Assembly (NCBI GenBank): GCA_036504215.1
Contig: DASXVO010000060.1
Location: 1-42,878, forward strand
From: Vicinamibacterales bacterium
Lineage (GTDB): Bacteria; Acidobacteriota; Vicinamibacteria; Vicinamibacterales; Fen-181
Direction of reading: 5' to 3'
Length of the DNA stretch: 42,878 nt
How positions within the stretch are numbered: the stretch's first letter is position 1; every line of letters starts with the position of its first letter. Positions 15,571 through 24,566 of the stretch are shown here, piece by piece. Position numbers and translations under genes: made by a program. The notes beneath the pieces are model-generated. The model was not told the origin of the DNA and ran no database searches. It was given only the letters and a program-made list of their open reading frames with translations.

Positions 15571-18381
15571 TCACCTTCCCCGGTACGGGACGCCGTTCGT
15601 GATCCAGTCGGCGGCCGGCTCGCCCTTCAGGTAGTGGTCGAAGTACTGCTTCATCTTGATCGAGTAGTCGAGCTTGTTCGGGTACTTCTTCAGGTGATGC
15701 GGCTCTCCCCGATACTGCAGGAAGATGCAGTCCTTGCCGAGGCGGCGAAGCGCCAGGTAGAGCTCGATCCCCTGGTACCACGGCACCGCACCGTCTTCGT
15801 CGCCGTGCTCGATGAGCAGCGGTGTCTTGACGCGATCCGCATAGAACAGCGCCGAGTTCTCGAGGAACAGGTCTCGCTTCTCCCAGAGCGTGCCGCCGAT
15901 CCGGCTCTGGGTCTTCTCGTACTGGAACAATCGTGCCTGCCCGGACTCCCAGCGGATCCCGCCGTACGCGCTCGTCATGTTCGCGACGGGGGCGCCTGTG
16001 ACTGCAGCCGCGAACATGTCCGTCTGCGTCACGACGTAGGCCGTGCCGTAGCCGCCCCACGAGTGGCCGTGCAGGCCGAGCGCCTTGGGGTCCGCGACGC
16101 CCATGTCGACCAGCCTCTGCACGGCCGGCACCAGACACCTGAGCATCGATTGTCCCGGGTGACCCACGGTGAAGACGATGTCGGGCAGGAAGACCGCGTA
16201 GCCGGCGCCCGCGTAGACCGAGAAGGACGGACGGTGATTCACGACCGGTTCGTTGAACTCGTAGAGCCGCTGTGACTGCCGCTCGTAGAAGTACGTGATG
16301 ACCGGGTAGCGCGTGCCAGGTTTGTAGTTGGCCGGCTTGATCAGCACACCCTGGAGCGCAACGCCGTCCAGGCTCTTGTAGTCGACGAGTTCTGCCGTGC
16401 CCCACGCAAAGTCGGCGAGTTGCGGGTTGGCAGCGGACACCTTGCGCGGCTGCTTGAACGTCGAGTCCGTCGCCCACACGTCCGGGAACTCACCGAAGTC
16501 CTCGCGCGTGTAGAGCAGCACGTCGGCATTCCTGGCCTTCGCAACGAACTTGAACGACTTCTTTTCGTCGAGGCGAACATCCACGCCCGGCTTGGCGATC
16601 GAGGCGGCGTAGAAGCCCCAGTTCTTCTCCTTGTTGTGATAGGCCGTCAGGAGGAGGGGTTCGCGGCTCGAGAACGACTTCGACTCGGCGTCGAGCGTCA
16701 CCACTCGGAACGTGACCTCGCGAGCCCGGCCCTGCCTGCCCGTGATGTTGACGGTTGGCCCGCCGGCCGTCGGGATTTGCCAGATGTCGTATCGGTCGTA
16801 CACCAGGAAGCTCGCTCCCTGATCCACCCAGCCGCCGAATCCGTACGATGGCGGCGCGTCGGGGGTGTCGTGCTCCTCGTCCACGAGCGTGACGCCGAGG
16901 TCGATCGCCACGTCCTTCGACGTGCCGGCTGGCGTGGTGCAATCGACGAGGTGCCACTGCCTGTCGCCGAAGTACGCGAACCACTTTCCATCGGGTGACA
17001 TCGAGGCCTGATCGCGCAGCGCCTTCACCGCCAGTCGCCGTGCGCCGGTGTCCAGATCGACGATGAAGAGATCGCGACGGCGCTCGTCCCAGGTCGTCTG
17101 CTTGAGATAGGGGACGTCGGAGGTGCCGAGCGCGACGCGCGGGTTGTCCGGGATCGCCACGTCCGGCATCTCGATGTTGGCGAGCGGCACGATCTTGCCC
17201 GTGTCCACGTGCAGAACGGCGCGGTAGGTGCGGTCCTTCTCGCGCTCCCACATCAGCTTCTGCTGCGGGATGATGCGGGGGTCGTTCCAGTGCCACACGT
17301 CGCCCTCGACCTTGGCGAGAAGGGCGTCGGTGTCGTACGGGTCGGGCGTGCCGTCCGGCTTGTCGGTCTTCGTCGACTGGTTCGCGGCCGGGTCCTGAGG
17401 CTTGAAGCCGAAGAATAGGTGCGCGCGGTCCTTGCTCCACGCCAGGTCGTTCTTCAACGGCAGTATCCAGCCGGCGGGTGCCTGTTCGCTCGACGCCACC
17501 TGGCGGCTCTGGCGCGTCGTCGCGTCGAACACCATCAGTGTGGCCGACGCCGCAGGCTTCTCGACGCCGGTAAGGAATGCGAGTAGCGCGCCGTCCTTCG
17601 ACCACGTGAGCATGTCGTACCGGCCGTTGTCGGCCTGGACGATCGCCGCCGGGGCGGCCGTCGCGTCCGTCAGCGGCCGCACGAACACGCCGTTGCCCTT
17701 GCCTTCGTCGGCCGAGACGACGTAGGCGAGGAACTTCGACGCGGGATCGAACGCGAACGAGGCGACCTTCGGGATCTCCATCTCGGCACCGGTCGCCAGG
17801 TCACGCAGTTTCAGCGTGCCACCGGGCTTTCGGGCATCGTCCTTCCGGGCGTTTGTCGGCGGCGCGGGTTTCGCGGCCTCGCCGCCAGCGGGCTTCGCCG
17901 GTTCGGAGGGCGACAGCAGGTACGCCAGCCACTTCGAGTCGTCCGAGAGGGCGAACTTGTCCACGCTCTCGACGGTCGTGACGACTGACGCTGCCGACAC
18001 GTCCACGAGCGCCATACCGGGCTTCGGCTTGTCCTTGCCGGCCTTCTCGCTGGCCGCGAACGATGGCTTCACGACCAGCGCGACCCATCGGCCGTTCTTC
18101 GAGATGACGGGCGATCCGCCGAGCGGCACCTTCACCACCTTGCCGCCCGCGAGCGCCTGCACGATCGCCTCCCCATCGCCGCGATCGGGCTGCAGCCCAT
18201 AGGCCAGCACCTTGCCATCGTCGGAGATGACGGGTTTCTCGATCGCCCTGAACTTCATCAGATCTTGAAACGTGATGGTCTTCGTGCCCGGCGCCGCCGC
18301 CGCCAGCGCGGCGACCAGCACGAGCCAGAGCCCACCGAGCGGGATGACGCCCTTTCGTGCACGAGTTCGAATCGACGGCAT
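15571..18381 (-). CDS. S9-family (prolyl oligopeptidase-type) serine peptidase, secreted
   Basis: This 936-residue protein has a signal peptide (GLWLVLVAALAAAAPG), a long N-terminal beta-propeller (about residues 35-640) and a C-terminal alpha/beta-hydrolase domain. The triad is visible: Ser774 in GHSWGGYG, Asp863 in HGDEDGAVP and His895 in RGEPHHLKK. Such enzymes cleave short peptides, often after proline or small residues. The start ATG has AGAAGGA upstream. A 190-bp spacer separates it from the Asp-box gene upstream on the same strand, with a strong hairpin in it, so the two are probably separate transcripts. It is one of four secreted peptidase-like genes within 16 kb. Confidence 0.9.
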   Translation of the reverse strand: MPSIRTRARKGVIPLGGLWLVLVAALAAAAPGTKTITFQDLMKFRAIEKPVISDDGKVLAYGLQPDRGDGEAIVQALAGGKVVKVPLGGSPVISKNGRWVALVVKPSFAASEKAGKDKPKPGMALVDVSAASVVTTVESVDKFALSDDSKWLAYLLSPSEPAKPAGGEAAKPAPPTNARKDDARKPGGTLKLRDLATGAEMEIPKVASFAFDPASKFLAYVVSADEGKGNGVFVRPLTDATAAPAAIVQADNGRYDMLTWSKDGALLAFLTGVEKPAASATLMVFDATTRQSRQVASSEQAPAGWILPLKNDLAWSKDRAHLFFGFKPQDPAANQSTKTDKPDGTPDPYDTDALLAKVEGDVWHWNDPRIIPQQKLMWEREKDRTYRAVLHVDTGKIVPLANIEMPDVAIPDNPRVALGTSDVPYLKQTTWDERRRDLFIVDLDTGARRLAVKALRDQASMSPDGKWFAYFGDRQWHLVDCTTPAGTSKDVAIDLGVTLVDEEHDTPDAPPSYGFGGWVDQGASFLVYDRYDIWQIPTAGGPTVNITGRQGRAREVTFRVVTLDAESKSFSSREPLLLTAYHNKEKNWGFYAASIAKPGVDVRLDEKKSFKFVAKARNADVLLYTREDFGEFPDVWATDSTFKQPRKVSAANPQLADFAWGTAELVDYKSLDGVALQGVLIKPANYKPGTRYPVITYFYERQSQRLYEFNEPVVNHRPSFSVYAGAGYAVFLPDIVFTVGHPGQSMLRCLVPAVQRLVDMGVADPKALGLHGHSWGGYGTAYVVTQTDMFAAAVTGAPVANMTSAYGGIRWESGQARLFQYEKTQSRIGGTLWEKRDLFLENSALFYADRVKTPLLIEHGDEDGAVPWYQGIELYLALRRLGKDCIFLQYRGEPHHLKKYPNKLDYSIKMKQYFDHYLKGEPAADWITNGVPYRGR

Positions 18382-18503
18382 ATGGATGTCCTTCTGAACG
18401 AGGAATGTAGCCGGTGGGGCGGGGACCGTGGTCGGCGGGAATGATACCAGAGGACCGGGCCCCGCAGCGATCTCCGTGGCGACGCGGCGCCGGCCGGCCG
18501 GAC

Positions 18504-18540
18504 GCCCTTCCCGGCTGCCGAATTGGCAGCCGGGGAGGGC
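18504..18540 (-). terminator. strong hairpin, probable terminator of the Asp-box gene
   Basis: GCCCTTCCCGGCTGCC and GGCAGCCGGGGAGGGC form a 16-bp stem (one G-T wobble) around a GAATT loop. It lies 31 nt past the stop of the minus-strand gene ending at 18572. There is no T tract on either side, so it is either a non-canonical intrinsic terminator or a transcript-stabilising hairpin. Confidence 0.55.
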
Positions 18541-18571
18541 TCAGGGGACTGAAGCTTCCGTGGCCTCCTGC

Positions 18572-21500
18572 CTAGATCCCGAGTTTCTTGACCTGCTCCT
18601 GGATTCCCGCCAGTTCCTTCTTCAGTTCATCGAGGTAGTCGAACGTGCTCCGCCCAACCTTCTGATCGGCGCTGCCGGCCATCCTCGCGATGCTGGAGAG
18701 TTGATCGATGAGCATCGGCTGCGGATACGGGCCGGACGCCGTGACGAGCCTCGCGCGGAGGGCCTCGAGCGCGTCCGATTGGCCGGCCTTTGGCGCCCGC
18801 TCGATCGCGCGATTCAGCCGCTCAGCCGTCGCCCGCGCATCCACGACCGCCGCCTGCACTCGGCGCAGCAGATCGAGCTGTTCCTGCAGATCCGCCAGTG
18901 TCACGCCGTCGGCCGCCACACGCGGATCGAGCTTCACCACGAGCGGCTTGGTCTCGACGAGATCGCCGATCGTCAGTCGCACCTGGTAGGCGCCGGGCAC
19001 GACGATCGGTGCGCCGCCGCCGCGGCCCCCGCCGGCCACGCCGTCGTAGCGCAGATCCCACACGAAACGGTGAAGCCCAGCCGTCTTCATGAGACGGACG
19101 GCCACCGCGCCGCCGCGCCGCGGCGTGTCCTCGTCCGCGGGCGCCTCACCGCGGGCGTTGGAGGGCCCGGCACGCAGGGGCGCGTCACTGGTGAACGTCC
19201 GCACGACCCTTCCGTCGGCCTCGAGGACGTCGATCTTCACCGGGCCCGCCGGTTCGGTGGCGAGGAAGTAGTCGACGATCGCGCCGGGCGGCGGATACTG
19301 CGGCTGATCCGGCCGACTGCCCATCGGGCTGTAGCGCGTTCGCCACGCGGGGCGAAGATCGATGAGGCCGCTCTTCCACGCCGACGCCGCGAGCTTCGCC
19401 TGCGCGGCCGCGGCCGCCTGGTGGATCGGTGTGACGTTGTCCAGGATCCAGAACGATCGCCCCATCGTGGACAGCACGAGATCCTGCTGGTGCACCCGAA
19501 TGTCGGTGACCGGCGTGATGGGCAGGTTCTGCTGGAACGTCTGCCAGTGCGCGCCGTTGTCGAACGAGATGAACAGGCCGAACTCGGTGCCCGCGTAGAG
19601 CAGGCCCTCACGGCCCGGATCCTCGCGGACGACGCGCGTCGGGTAGTCTCCGGGAATCCCGTTCCTGCCGTCGGTCAGGCGGGTCCAGGTGGCGCCATAG
19701 TCATCGGTCCGGTAGAGATACGGCTGCCAGTCGTTCAGCAGGTATCGGTAGACCGCGACGTACGCCGAACCTTTCCGATGCGGTGAGACCTCGATGTTCT
19801 GCACGCGCCCGCCCGGTGCGAGCCCCTTGGGCGTCACGTTCGTCCAGGTCTTGCCGTTGTCGCGCGTCACGTGCACCGGGCCGTCGTTCGATCCGGCCCA
19901 GATGACGCCCTTCTCGATCGTGGACTCGCGAATCGCGTAGAGCGTGGAATACATCTCCTCGCCCGTGATGTCCCGTGTGATCGGCTCGCCCGACACGCCC
20001 TGCTTGTCGGCTTCGTGCGCCGTCAGATCCGGGCTGATGACTTCCCACGTCGCGCCCTCGTCGCGCGTCCGATGAACGAACTGCGATCCGTAGTAGATCA
20101 CCTTCGGGTCGAAGGGCGACAGCTCCATCGGCGACACGCGCTGGAACCGGAACTTCAGATCGCGCGCGGGATGGCCGTACCGGTTCTGCGGGTGGACCCA
20201 CCGCTGCTGTTCCTGGCCGACCGTCATGTTCATCCGCGAGAACTCGCCCTTGCACGAGCCGTAGACGATTGTCGGGTCATCGATCTTCGGCATGATCGGG
20301 CCCGTTTCGCAGCCCGGTCCCTGGGTCCACGTCTGGACCGCCTGGTCGACCCCGAGGCCCGTCGCCGGCAGGCTCGGCACGATGACCGTGGTGTTGTCCT
20401 GCTGGGCGCCGTAGAGCCGATACGGGTACTGGTTGTCGAGCGCCACCTGGTAGATTTCGGCCGTCGCCTGGTTGTACTGCGTTGACCAGGTTCGACCGCC
20501 ATCGAGCGTGACATTCGCGCCGCCGTCGTTCGACTGGATGAACACCTCGGGGCGATCAGGGTTGATCCACATCCCGTGGTTGTCGCCGTGCGGCGTCGGC
20601 AGGGCGCGCCACGTCTGCCCGCCGTCGCTCGACTTCCAGAAGGACAGGTTGTTCACGTAGACCACGTTCTCGTCCTTCGGATCGACGTCGATGTACGTGT
20701 AGTAGAACGGTCGCGCCACCAGGCCCGCCTGCGTGCCGACCCGCCGCCACGTCGCCCCCGCATCGTCCGACCGGTACACGCCGGCCTCGGGTTCGGGCGC
20801 CTCGAGAATCGCGTAGACGCGCGAGGGGTTCGACGGCGCGAGGTCGATGCCGACCTTGCCAATCAGCTTCTGCGGGAGACCGTTGGCCAGGTGCGTCCAC
20901 GTGGTGCCGCCGTCTGTCGTCTTGTAGATGCCCCCCTCGCTGGCCGATCCGCCGCTGACAATCGTCCACGGCCGACGTTCACCGCGCCACGCGCCCGCGT
21001 AGATCTCGTCGGGATTCGACGGGTTCATCGCCAGCGAGACGACCCCGGTGCGATCGTTGATGAACAGCGCCTTCTTCCAGGTCTTGCCTCCGTCGCCCGT
21101 GCGGAAGACCCCGCGCTCGGGGTTCGGCCCGAACGCCTGGCCGAGGGCCGCGACATACGCGATGTTCGGGTCCTTCGGATGCACTTTGATCGCGCCAATC
21201 TGCCCGACCTCCTTCAGGCCCGCGAACACCCAGGTCTTGCCCGCGTCCGGCGACCGGTACACGCCCTTGCCGAGGATTACGTTGCTGCGGATCGCGGCAC
21301 TACCCGTGCCGACGTACACGACGTTCGGGTCGGACGGGGCGACGTCGATGGCGCCGATCGAGCCGGTGGAGAAGAAGCCGTCCGACACGTTGATCCACGT
21401 CTGGCCGCGATCGGTCGTCTTCCACACGCCGCCGCCCGTCGCGCCCATGTAGAACGTCGACGGCTGCTGGCGCACGCCAGCCACTGCCGTCACCCGGCCA

Positions 21501-21688
21501 CCGCGGTGCGGACCAACCGAGCGGTAGCGCAGTTCCTTGAAGAGCGCAGGGTCGATGAGGACGTTGGGATCGGACTGAGCCTGCACCGGAGGCCGCAGGG
21601 CGCTACTGACCAGCAAGGCGAGGCCGGCGAGTGCAAGGCCGCCGACGATCCATCGAAAGCGGCGAGAGGAACGGGCGCGCATCATCAT
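18572..21688 (-). CDS. secreted Asp-box (BNR/VPS10-like) beta-propeller protein
   Basis: This 1038-residue protein is usually annotated as 'glycosyl hydrolase' or 'sialidase-like'. After a signal sequence (WIVGGLALAGLALLVSSAL) it carries at least eight Asp boxes (TTDRGQTW, SPDAGKTW, TGDGGKTW, TTDGGTTW, SDDAGATW, SSDGGQTW, TRDNGKTW, TDDYGATW), which form sortilin/VPS10-type propeller blades to about residue 780, then a C-terminal beta-sandwich and helical tail (QLDLLRRVQAAVVDARATAERL). No sialidase catalytic set (RIP motif with Tyr/Glu pair) is evident, so glycosidase activity is unproven. The frame stays open 385 codons further upstream, antisense to the lytic transglycosylase, but the ATG at 21688 has GAGGT upstream and is followed by the export signal. 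Confidence 0.85.
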   Translation of the reverse strand: MMMRARSSRRFRWIVGGLALAGLALLVSSALRPPVQAQSDPNVLIDPALFKELRYRSVGPHRGGRVTAVAGVRQQPSTFYMGATGGGVWKTTDRGQTWINVSDGFFSTGSIGAIDVAPSDPNVVYVGTGSAAIRSNVILGKGVYRSPDAGKTWVFAGLKEVGQIGAIKVHPKDPNIAYVAALGQAFGPNPERGVFRTGDGGKTWKKALFINDRTGVVSLAMNPSNPDEIYAGAWRGERRPWTIVSGGSASEGGIYKTTDGGTTWTHLANGLPQKLIGKVGIDLAPSNPSRVYAILEAPEPEAGVYRSDDAGATWRRVGTQAGLVARPFYYTYIDVDPKDENVVYVNNLSFWKSSDGGQTWRALPTPHGDNHGMWINPDRPEVFIQSNDGGANVTLDGGRTWSTQYNQATAEIYQVALDNQYPYRLYGAQQDNTTVIVPSLPATGLGVDQAVQTWTQGPGCETGPIMPKIDDPTIVYGSCKGEFSRMNMTVGQEQQRWVHPQNRYGHPARDLKFRFQRVSPMELSPFDPKVIYYGSQFVHRTRDEGATWEVISPDLTAHEADKQGVSGEPITRDITGEEMYSTLYAIRESTIEKGVIWAGSNDGPVHVTRDNGKTWTNVTPKGLAPGGRVQNIEVSPHRKGSAYVAVYRYLLNDWQPYLYRTDDYGATWTRLTDGRNGIPGDYPTRVVREDPGREGLLYAGTEFGLFISFDNGAHWQTFQQNLPITPVTDIRVHQQDLVLSTMGRSFWILDNVTPIHQAAAAAQAKLAASAWKSGLIDLRPAWRTRYSPMGSRPDQPQYPPPGAIVDYFLATEPAGPVKIDVLEADGRVVRTFTSDAPLRAGPSNARGEAPADEDTPRRGGAVAVRLMKTAGLHRFVWDLRYDGVAGGGRGGGAPIVVPGAYQVRLTIGDLVETKPLVVKLDPRVAADGVTLADLQEQLDLLRRVQAAVVDARATAERLNRAIERAPKAGQSDALEALRARLVTASGPYPQPMLIDQLSSIARMAGSADQKVGRSTFDYLDELKKELAGIQEQVKKLGI

Positions 21689-21720
21689 GACAGTGACCTC
21701 GGGGGGACTGGATCGCGTGG

Positions 21721-21726
21721 AGTATA
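21721..21726 (-). promoter_or_regulatory. candidate -10 for the Asp-box gene
   Basis: TATACT on the minus strand would give a leader of roughly 25 nt before the ATG at 21688. No convincing -35 is seen at 16-18 bp. A perfect 6-bp hairpin (GCGGGT, CTCG, ACCCGC) lies upstream in the same 108-bp divergent region, at about 21754-21769. Confidence 0.3.
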
Positions 21727-21796
21727 GCTGGGGTGCCCGGTCTCGGCGTAATAGCGGGTCTCGACCCGCGATCGGCCAGGGACGCATAATGGGGAG

Positions 21797-22849
21797 GTGA
21801 CTCATTCCTGCCGCCTGGTTGTCGCGTCTGCCCTTGCCTTGGTCCTGGCCAGTGGAGTGGCCGGGGCCCGCGTCGTTGCGCAGGACGCTTCCGCCGCCCA
21901 GCCGTTTGGCGAGTGGCTCGCCGACCTGCGCAAGGAGGCGCTGGCCAAGGGGATCAGCGTGGCGACGGTTGACCAGGCGCTGACCGGGATCGAGCCGCAG
22001 CCGGCTGTCGTGCAGCGGGACCGGACCCAGGCCGAGCGGACGTTGTCCATCGACGACTATTTGAAGCGCCGCATCGACAGGAAGACGGTGAAGACCGCGC
22101 GCGAGATGGCGAAGCGCCACGCTGGCGTCCTGTCGAAGGTCTCCGCAACCTACGGCGTGTCGCCGGGCATCATCGTCGCCATCTGGGGACTCGAGTCGAA
22201 CTTCGGACGGTTCAGCGGCGTGCGTCCGACGATCGCGTCGCTCGCGACGCTCGCGTACGACAACCGCCGGGCCACGATGTTTCGAAACGAGCTGATCGAT
22301 GCGCTCCGCATTCTCGATCGCGGCGATATCGACGCGGCGCGGATGAAGGGCTCGTGGGCCGGCGCCATGGGCCAGCCGCAGTTCATGCCGTCGAGTTATC
22401 TCAAGTACGCGGAGGATTTCGACCGCGACGGCAAGCGCGACATCTGGTCGTCGGAGGCGGACGTCTTCGCGTCGATTGGCAACTACCTGAAGCAGAGCGG
22501 CTGGAACGCGAAAGCGGCGTGGGGTCGCGCCGTCAGGTTGCCGAAGGACGCCTCTGCCAGGCTCGGGGCGGCCGCGCCGCTGCGGCAGCAGGGCTGCGAA
22601 GCGGCCCGGCAGATGAGCGAAGCGCTGCCGCTGTCCCGCTGGCGCGCGCTCGGCGTCAGGCCGATCGGCCGGGGCGCGCTGCCGAGGGCGGAGATGCTGG
22701 CATCGCTCGTCCGCGCCGGGTCGCGCAGTTACCTGGTGTTCGACAACTACGGCGCGCTGCTGCAGTACAACTGCGCTCACGCCTATGCCCTGGCCGTGGC
22801 CCTGCTCTCGGAGAAGATCGGCCCCATCCCGGCCACCGGCCACAAGTAG
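21797..22849 (+). CDS. MltB-like lytic murein transglycosylase
   Basis: This 350-residue exported enzyme has a signal peptide (LVVASALALVLASGVAGA) and the SLT_2/MltB catalytic domain. The catalytic acid is Glu133 in IWGLESNFGRFSG. Further family motifs are GSWAGAMGQPQFMPSSYLKYA, which follows the usual GAWAGAMGQ pattern, and DFDRDGKRDIW. It cleaves peptidoglycan glycan strands, leaving 1,6-anhydro-MurNAc ends, in the periplasm. The GTG at 21797 overlaps GGGGAGG, so the exact start is uncertain; no better in-frame ATG exists before the export signal. A lipobox cysteine is not evident, so it is likely soluble. Confidence 0.9.
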   Translation: MTHSCRLVVASALALVLASGVAGARVVAQDASAAQPFGEWLADLRKEALAKGISVATVDQALTGIEPQPAVVQRDRTQAERTLSIDDYLKRRIDRKTVKTAREMAKRHAGVLSKVSATYGVSPGIIVAIWGLESNFGRFSGVRPTIASLATLAYDNRRATMFRNELIDALRILDRGDIDAARMKGSWAGAMGQPQFMPSSYLKYAEDFDRDGKRDIWSSEADVFASIGNYLKQSGWNAKAAWGRAVRLPKDASARLGAAAPLRQQGCEAARQMSEALPLSRWRALGVRPIGRGALPRAEMLASLVRAGSRSYLVFDNYGALLQYNCAHAYALAVALLSEKIGPIPATGHK

Positions 22850-22864
22850 CGCCCACGACTGTCG

Positions 22865-22880
22865 GCAGAGCGTCCTCTGC
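22865..22880. terminator. small hairpin between convergent genes
   Basis: GCAGAG and CTCTGC form a 6-bp stem around CGTC, 15 bp after the transglycosylase stop and before the convergent radical SAM gene end. It could act as a bidirectional terminator, but the stem is short and no T tract follows. Confidence 0.3.
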
Positions 22881-22951
22881 GGCTCTCTCGCGGAATCGAC
22901 CCCCGGCCTCGCGGTCCGCCGCCTTGCCGCCTGCCCGCCGTTCCGCCTTCG

Positions 22952-23830
22952 TCACCCGACGCCGTAGAACGTCTCGATCGGGACATCCACCCGCTCGCGG
23001 ACGATTGCCGCGAGCGCGTCCAGTTCCTCGTCGGTCAATGGTCGCACCCACCGTTCAGCAGGTGTGCGGGCAATGGTGTAGATCTGCAGCCCTTTCAATT
23101 GCGCACCGGCCCTTCGGAGTTCGATCACGCGGTTGCAATAGGCGACCACCTCCTGGACGGACGGCACTGCGTCATGGACGCGCATCCAGAGCGATTGGAT
23201 GACCACGGGCCGAATGCGCGCGGCATCGAGGATGCCCTCGAGCACCTGCTGCAACGTCACGTTCGGGCGATCGATCAGCGTGAAGTGCTCCTCGGTACCC
23301 GCATCGAGCTTCGCCCAGATCTCACCGTTGTTGGCGTCGAGCACGACCAGCGCGTCGCGGACGGCCGGGCGTGCGAGATAGGCGGCGTCGGTGATGAGCA
23401 CGATCTTCGTGCCGTCGAGGTCGAACCTCCGCCTCGCGGCTGCCGCAATCTCGACCGCCGCCTTGAGGTGCGGACACGTCGTCGGTTCGCCGTCTCCCGA
23501 GAACGCGATGTCGCGCACGACGCGTGAATCCGGCGCGATCGCGGTGAACGGCGGCGCGTCGTAGAGGGATCCGTCCGCCGCAGCCGCCAGCACGGTGTGC
23601 AGTTCGGTCGCCAGGCGATCGAGATCCACCTTCCTGACACGCGGCGGGACGTGCCGGTCGACCTGGCAGTAGACGCAATCGAAATTGCACTCCTTGCCAG
23701 GGTTGAGATTGATGCCCACCGACACGCCGTGGCTCCGGCGCGAGACGACCGCGTAAACGAAGAGGTTGTCGGCCCAGCGTCGCTCGTGGCGCTGATAGGC
23801 CGCGCGTAGCGCAGGCGAGATCTCGGACAT
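22952..23830 (-). CDS. radical SAM protein
   Basis: This 292-residue cytosolic enzyme has the radical SAM iron-sulfur motif C48-x3-C52-x2-C55 (CNFDCVYC), preceded by VGINLNPGKE, and a SAM-binding glycine stretch FSGDGEPTT. It would cleave S-adenosylmethionine to a 5'-deoxyadenosyl radical. The 'INLNPGKECNFDCVYCQVDR' pattern belongs to a small conserved group of uncharacterised radical SAM proteins; no substrate-specific motif or extra cluster is obvious. It follows the sigma-factor operon on the same strand after 31 bp, so read-through is possible. The ATG at 23830 lacks a good ribosome-binding site. Confidence 0.85.
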   Translation of the reverse strand: MSEISPALRAAYQRHERRWADNLFVYAVVSRRSHGVSVGINLNPGKECNFDCVYCQVDRHVPPRVRKVDLDRLATELHTVLAAAADGSLYDAPPFTAIAPDSRVVRDIAFSGDGEPTTCPHLKAAVEIAAAARRRFDLDGTKIVLITDAAYLARPAVRDALVVLDANNGEIWAKLDAGTEEHFTLIDRPNVTLQQVLEGILDAARIRPVVIQSLWMRVHDAVPSVQEVVAYCNRVIELRRAGAQLKGLQIYTIARTPAERWVRPLTDEELDALAAIVRERVDVPIETFYGVG

Positions 23831-23861
23831 GAGAAGATCATAAAGGAAAAGATCGTCCCGG

Positions 23862-24566
23862 CTACTTGACGATCGTCGCTTTCACCTCGACCGTCTGCTT
23901 CCGTTCGACGTTGTCCACGAAGTCACTCGACTGCGCGACGATCATCGGCTTTCCCGACTCGAGATTGAGGTAGAGTCGCTGAGAGAACGTCGGGAACGAG
24001 GGGACCTTCATGGCCTCGGAGGTCTTTTCGTCGACGGCGCTGAATTCCACGCTCAGCGATTCCAGGCTGATGTGGCCGCCTACGATCCGCGCGCGGTTCA
24101 CGTCCACGTTGAGACCAACCGACCGGTAGTTGTAGGAGGTCATCGGTCCAACCGATGGGGCGGGAGGCGCCACGTTCTCCCCCCTGACGGTCTCGGCCCT
24201 CGGCGTCGGCGAGAACGTCGTCGTCGGCACGGCGAGGTTGACGCCGGCCCGCAGGCTGCTGCCATTGCCCGCGGCGACCATCAACAGCGCGCTACGCTTG
24301 ACCGGTTGGGCGTTGCCCACCTGGTAGCTGATCGTGACCTCGACACGGACGTTGTCCGCCGAGTCCGCCAAGGGCATCGCGACGCGTTCCTGGATCGCTT
24401 CGGGCGGCCGCGGGGTGGGCGCCGCCGCGGGTGGCGTCGCCGGTTTGGCCTGCGCTCTCGGGACGACTTGCGGCTCTGGTCCCTGAGCCCACGCCGGGCC
24501 AGCGGTTGCCAGAACTCCAAGCCACAGGACGACGAGACCGAACGTGGTGAGTTTTCGCGCGTTCAT
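23862..24566 (-). CDS. secreted protein of the sigma/anti-sigma operon
   Basis: This is a 234-residue exported protein with a signal peptide (LTTFGLVVLWLGVLATAGPAWAQG), a Pro/Ala-rich linker (residues 31-55) and a beta-rich domain containing VRVEVTISYQVGNAQPVKR and a C-terminal strand set ending QTVEVKATIVK. I recognise no family. Its ATG overlaps the anti-sigma stop in an ATGA, so it is translationally coupled to it. By context it could be an envelope protein controlled by, or feeding signal to, the ECF sigma factor; this is inference. Confidence 0.75.
   Translation of the reverse strand: MNARKLTTFGLVVLWLGVLATAGPAWAQGPEPQVVPRAQAKPATPPAAAPTPRPPEAIQERVAMPLADSADNVRVEVTISYQVGNAQPVKRSALLMVAAGNGSSLRAGVNLAVPTTTFSPTPRAETVRGENVAPPAPSVGPMTSYNYRSVGLNVDVNRARIVGGHISLESLSVEFSAVDEKTSEAMKVPSFPTFSQRLYLNLESGKPMIVAQSSDFVDNVERKQTVEVKATIVK

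Noticed and set aside
21689-22843. N-terminal extension of the Asp-box protein by 385 codons
   Set aside because: It is antisense to the MltB-like gene, whose catalytic motifs are clear. The export signal and ribosome-binding site place the true start at 21688.
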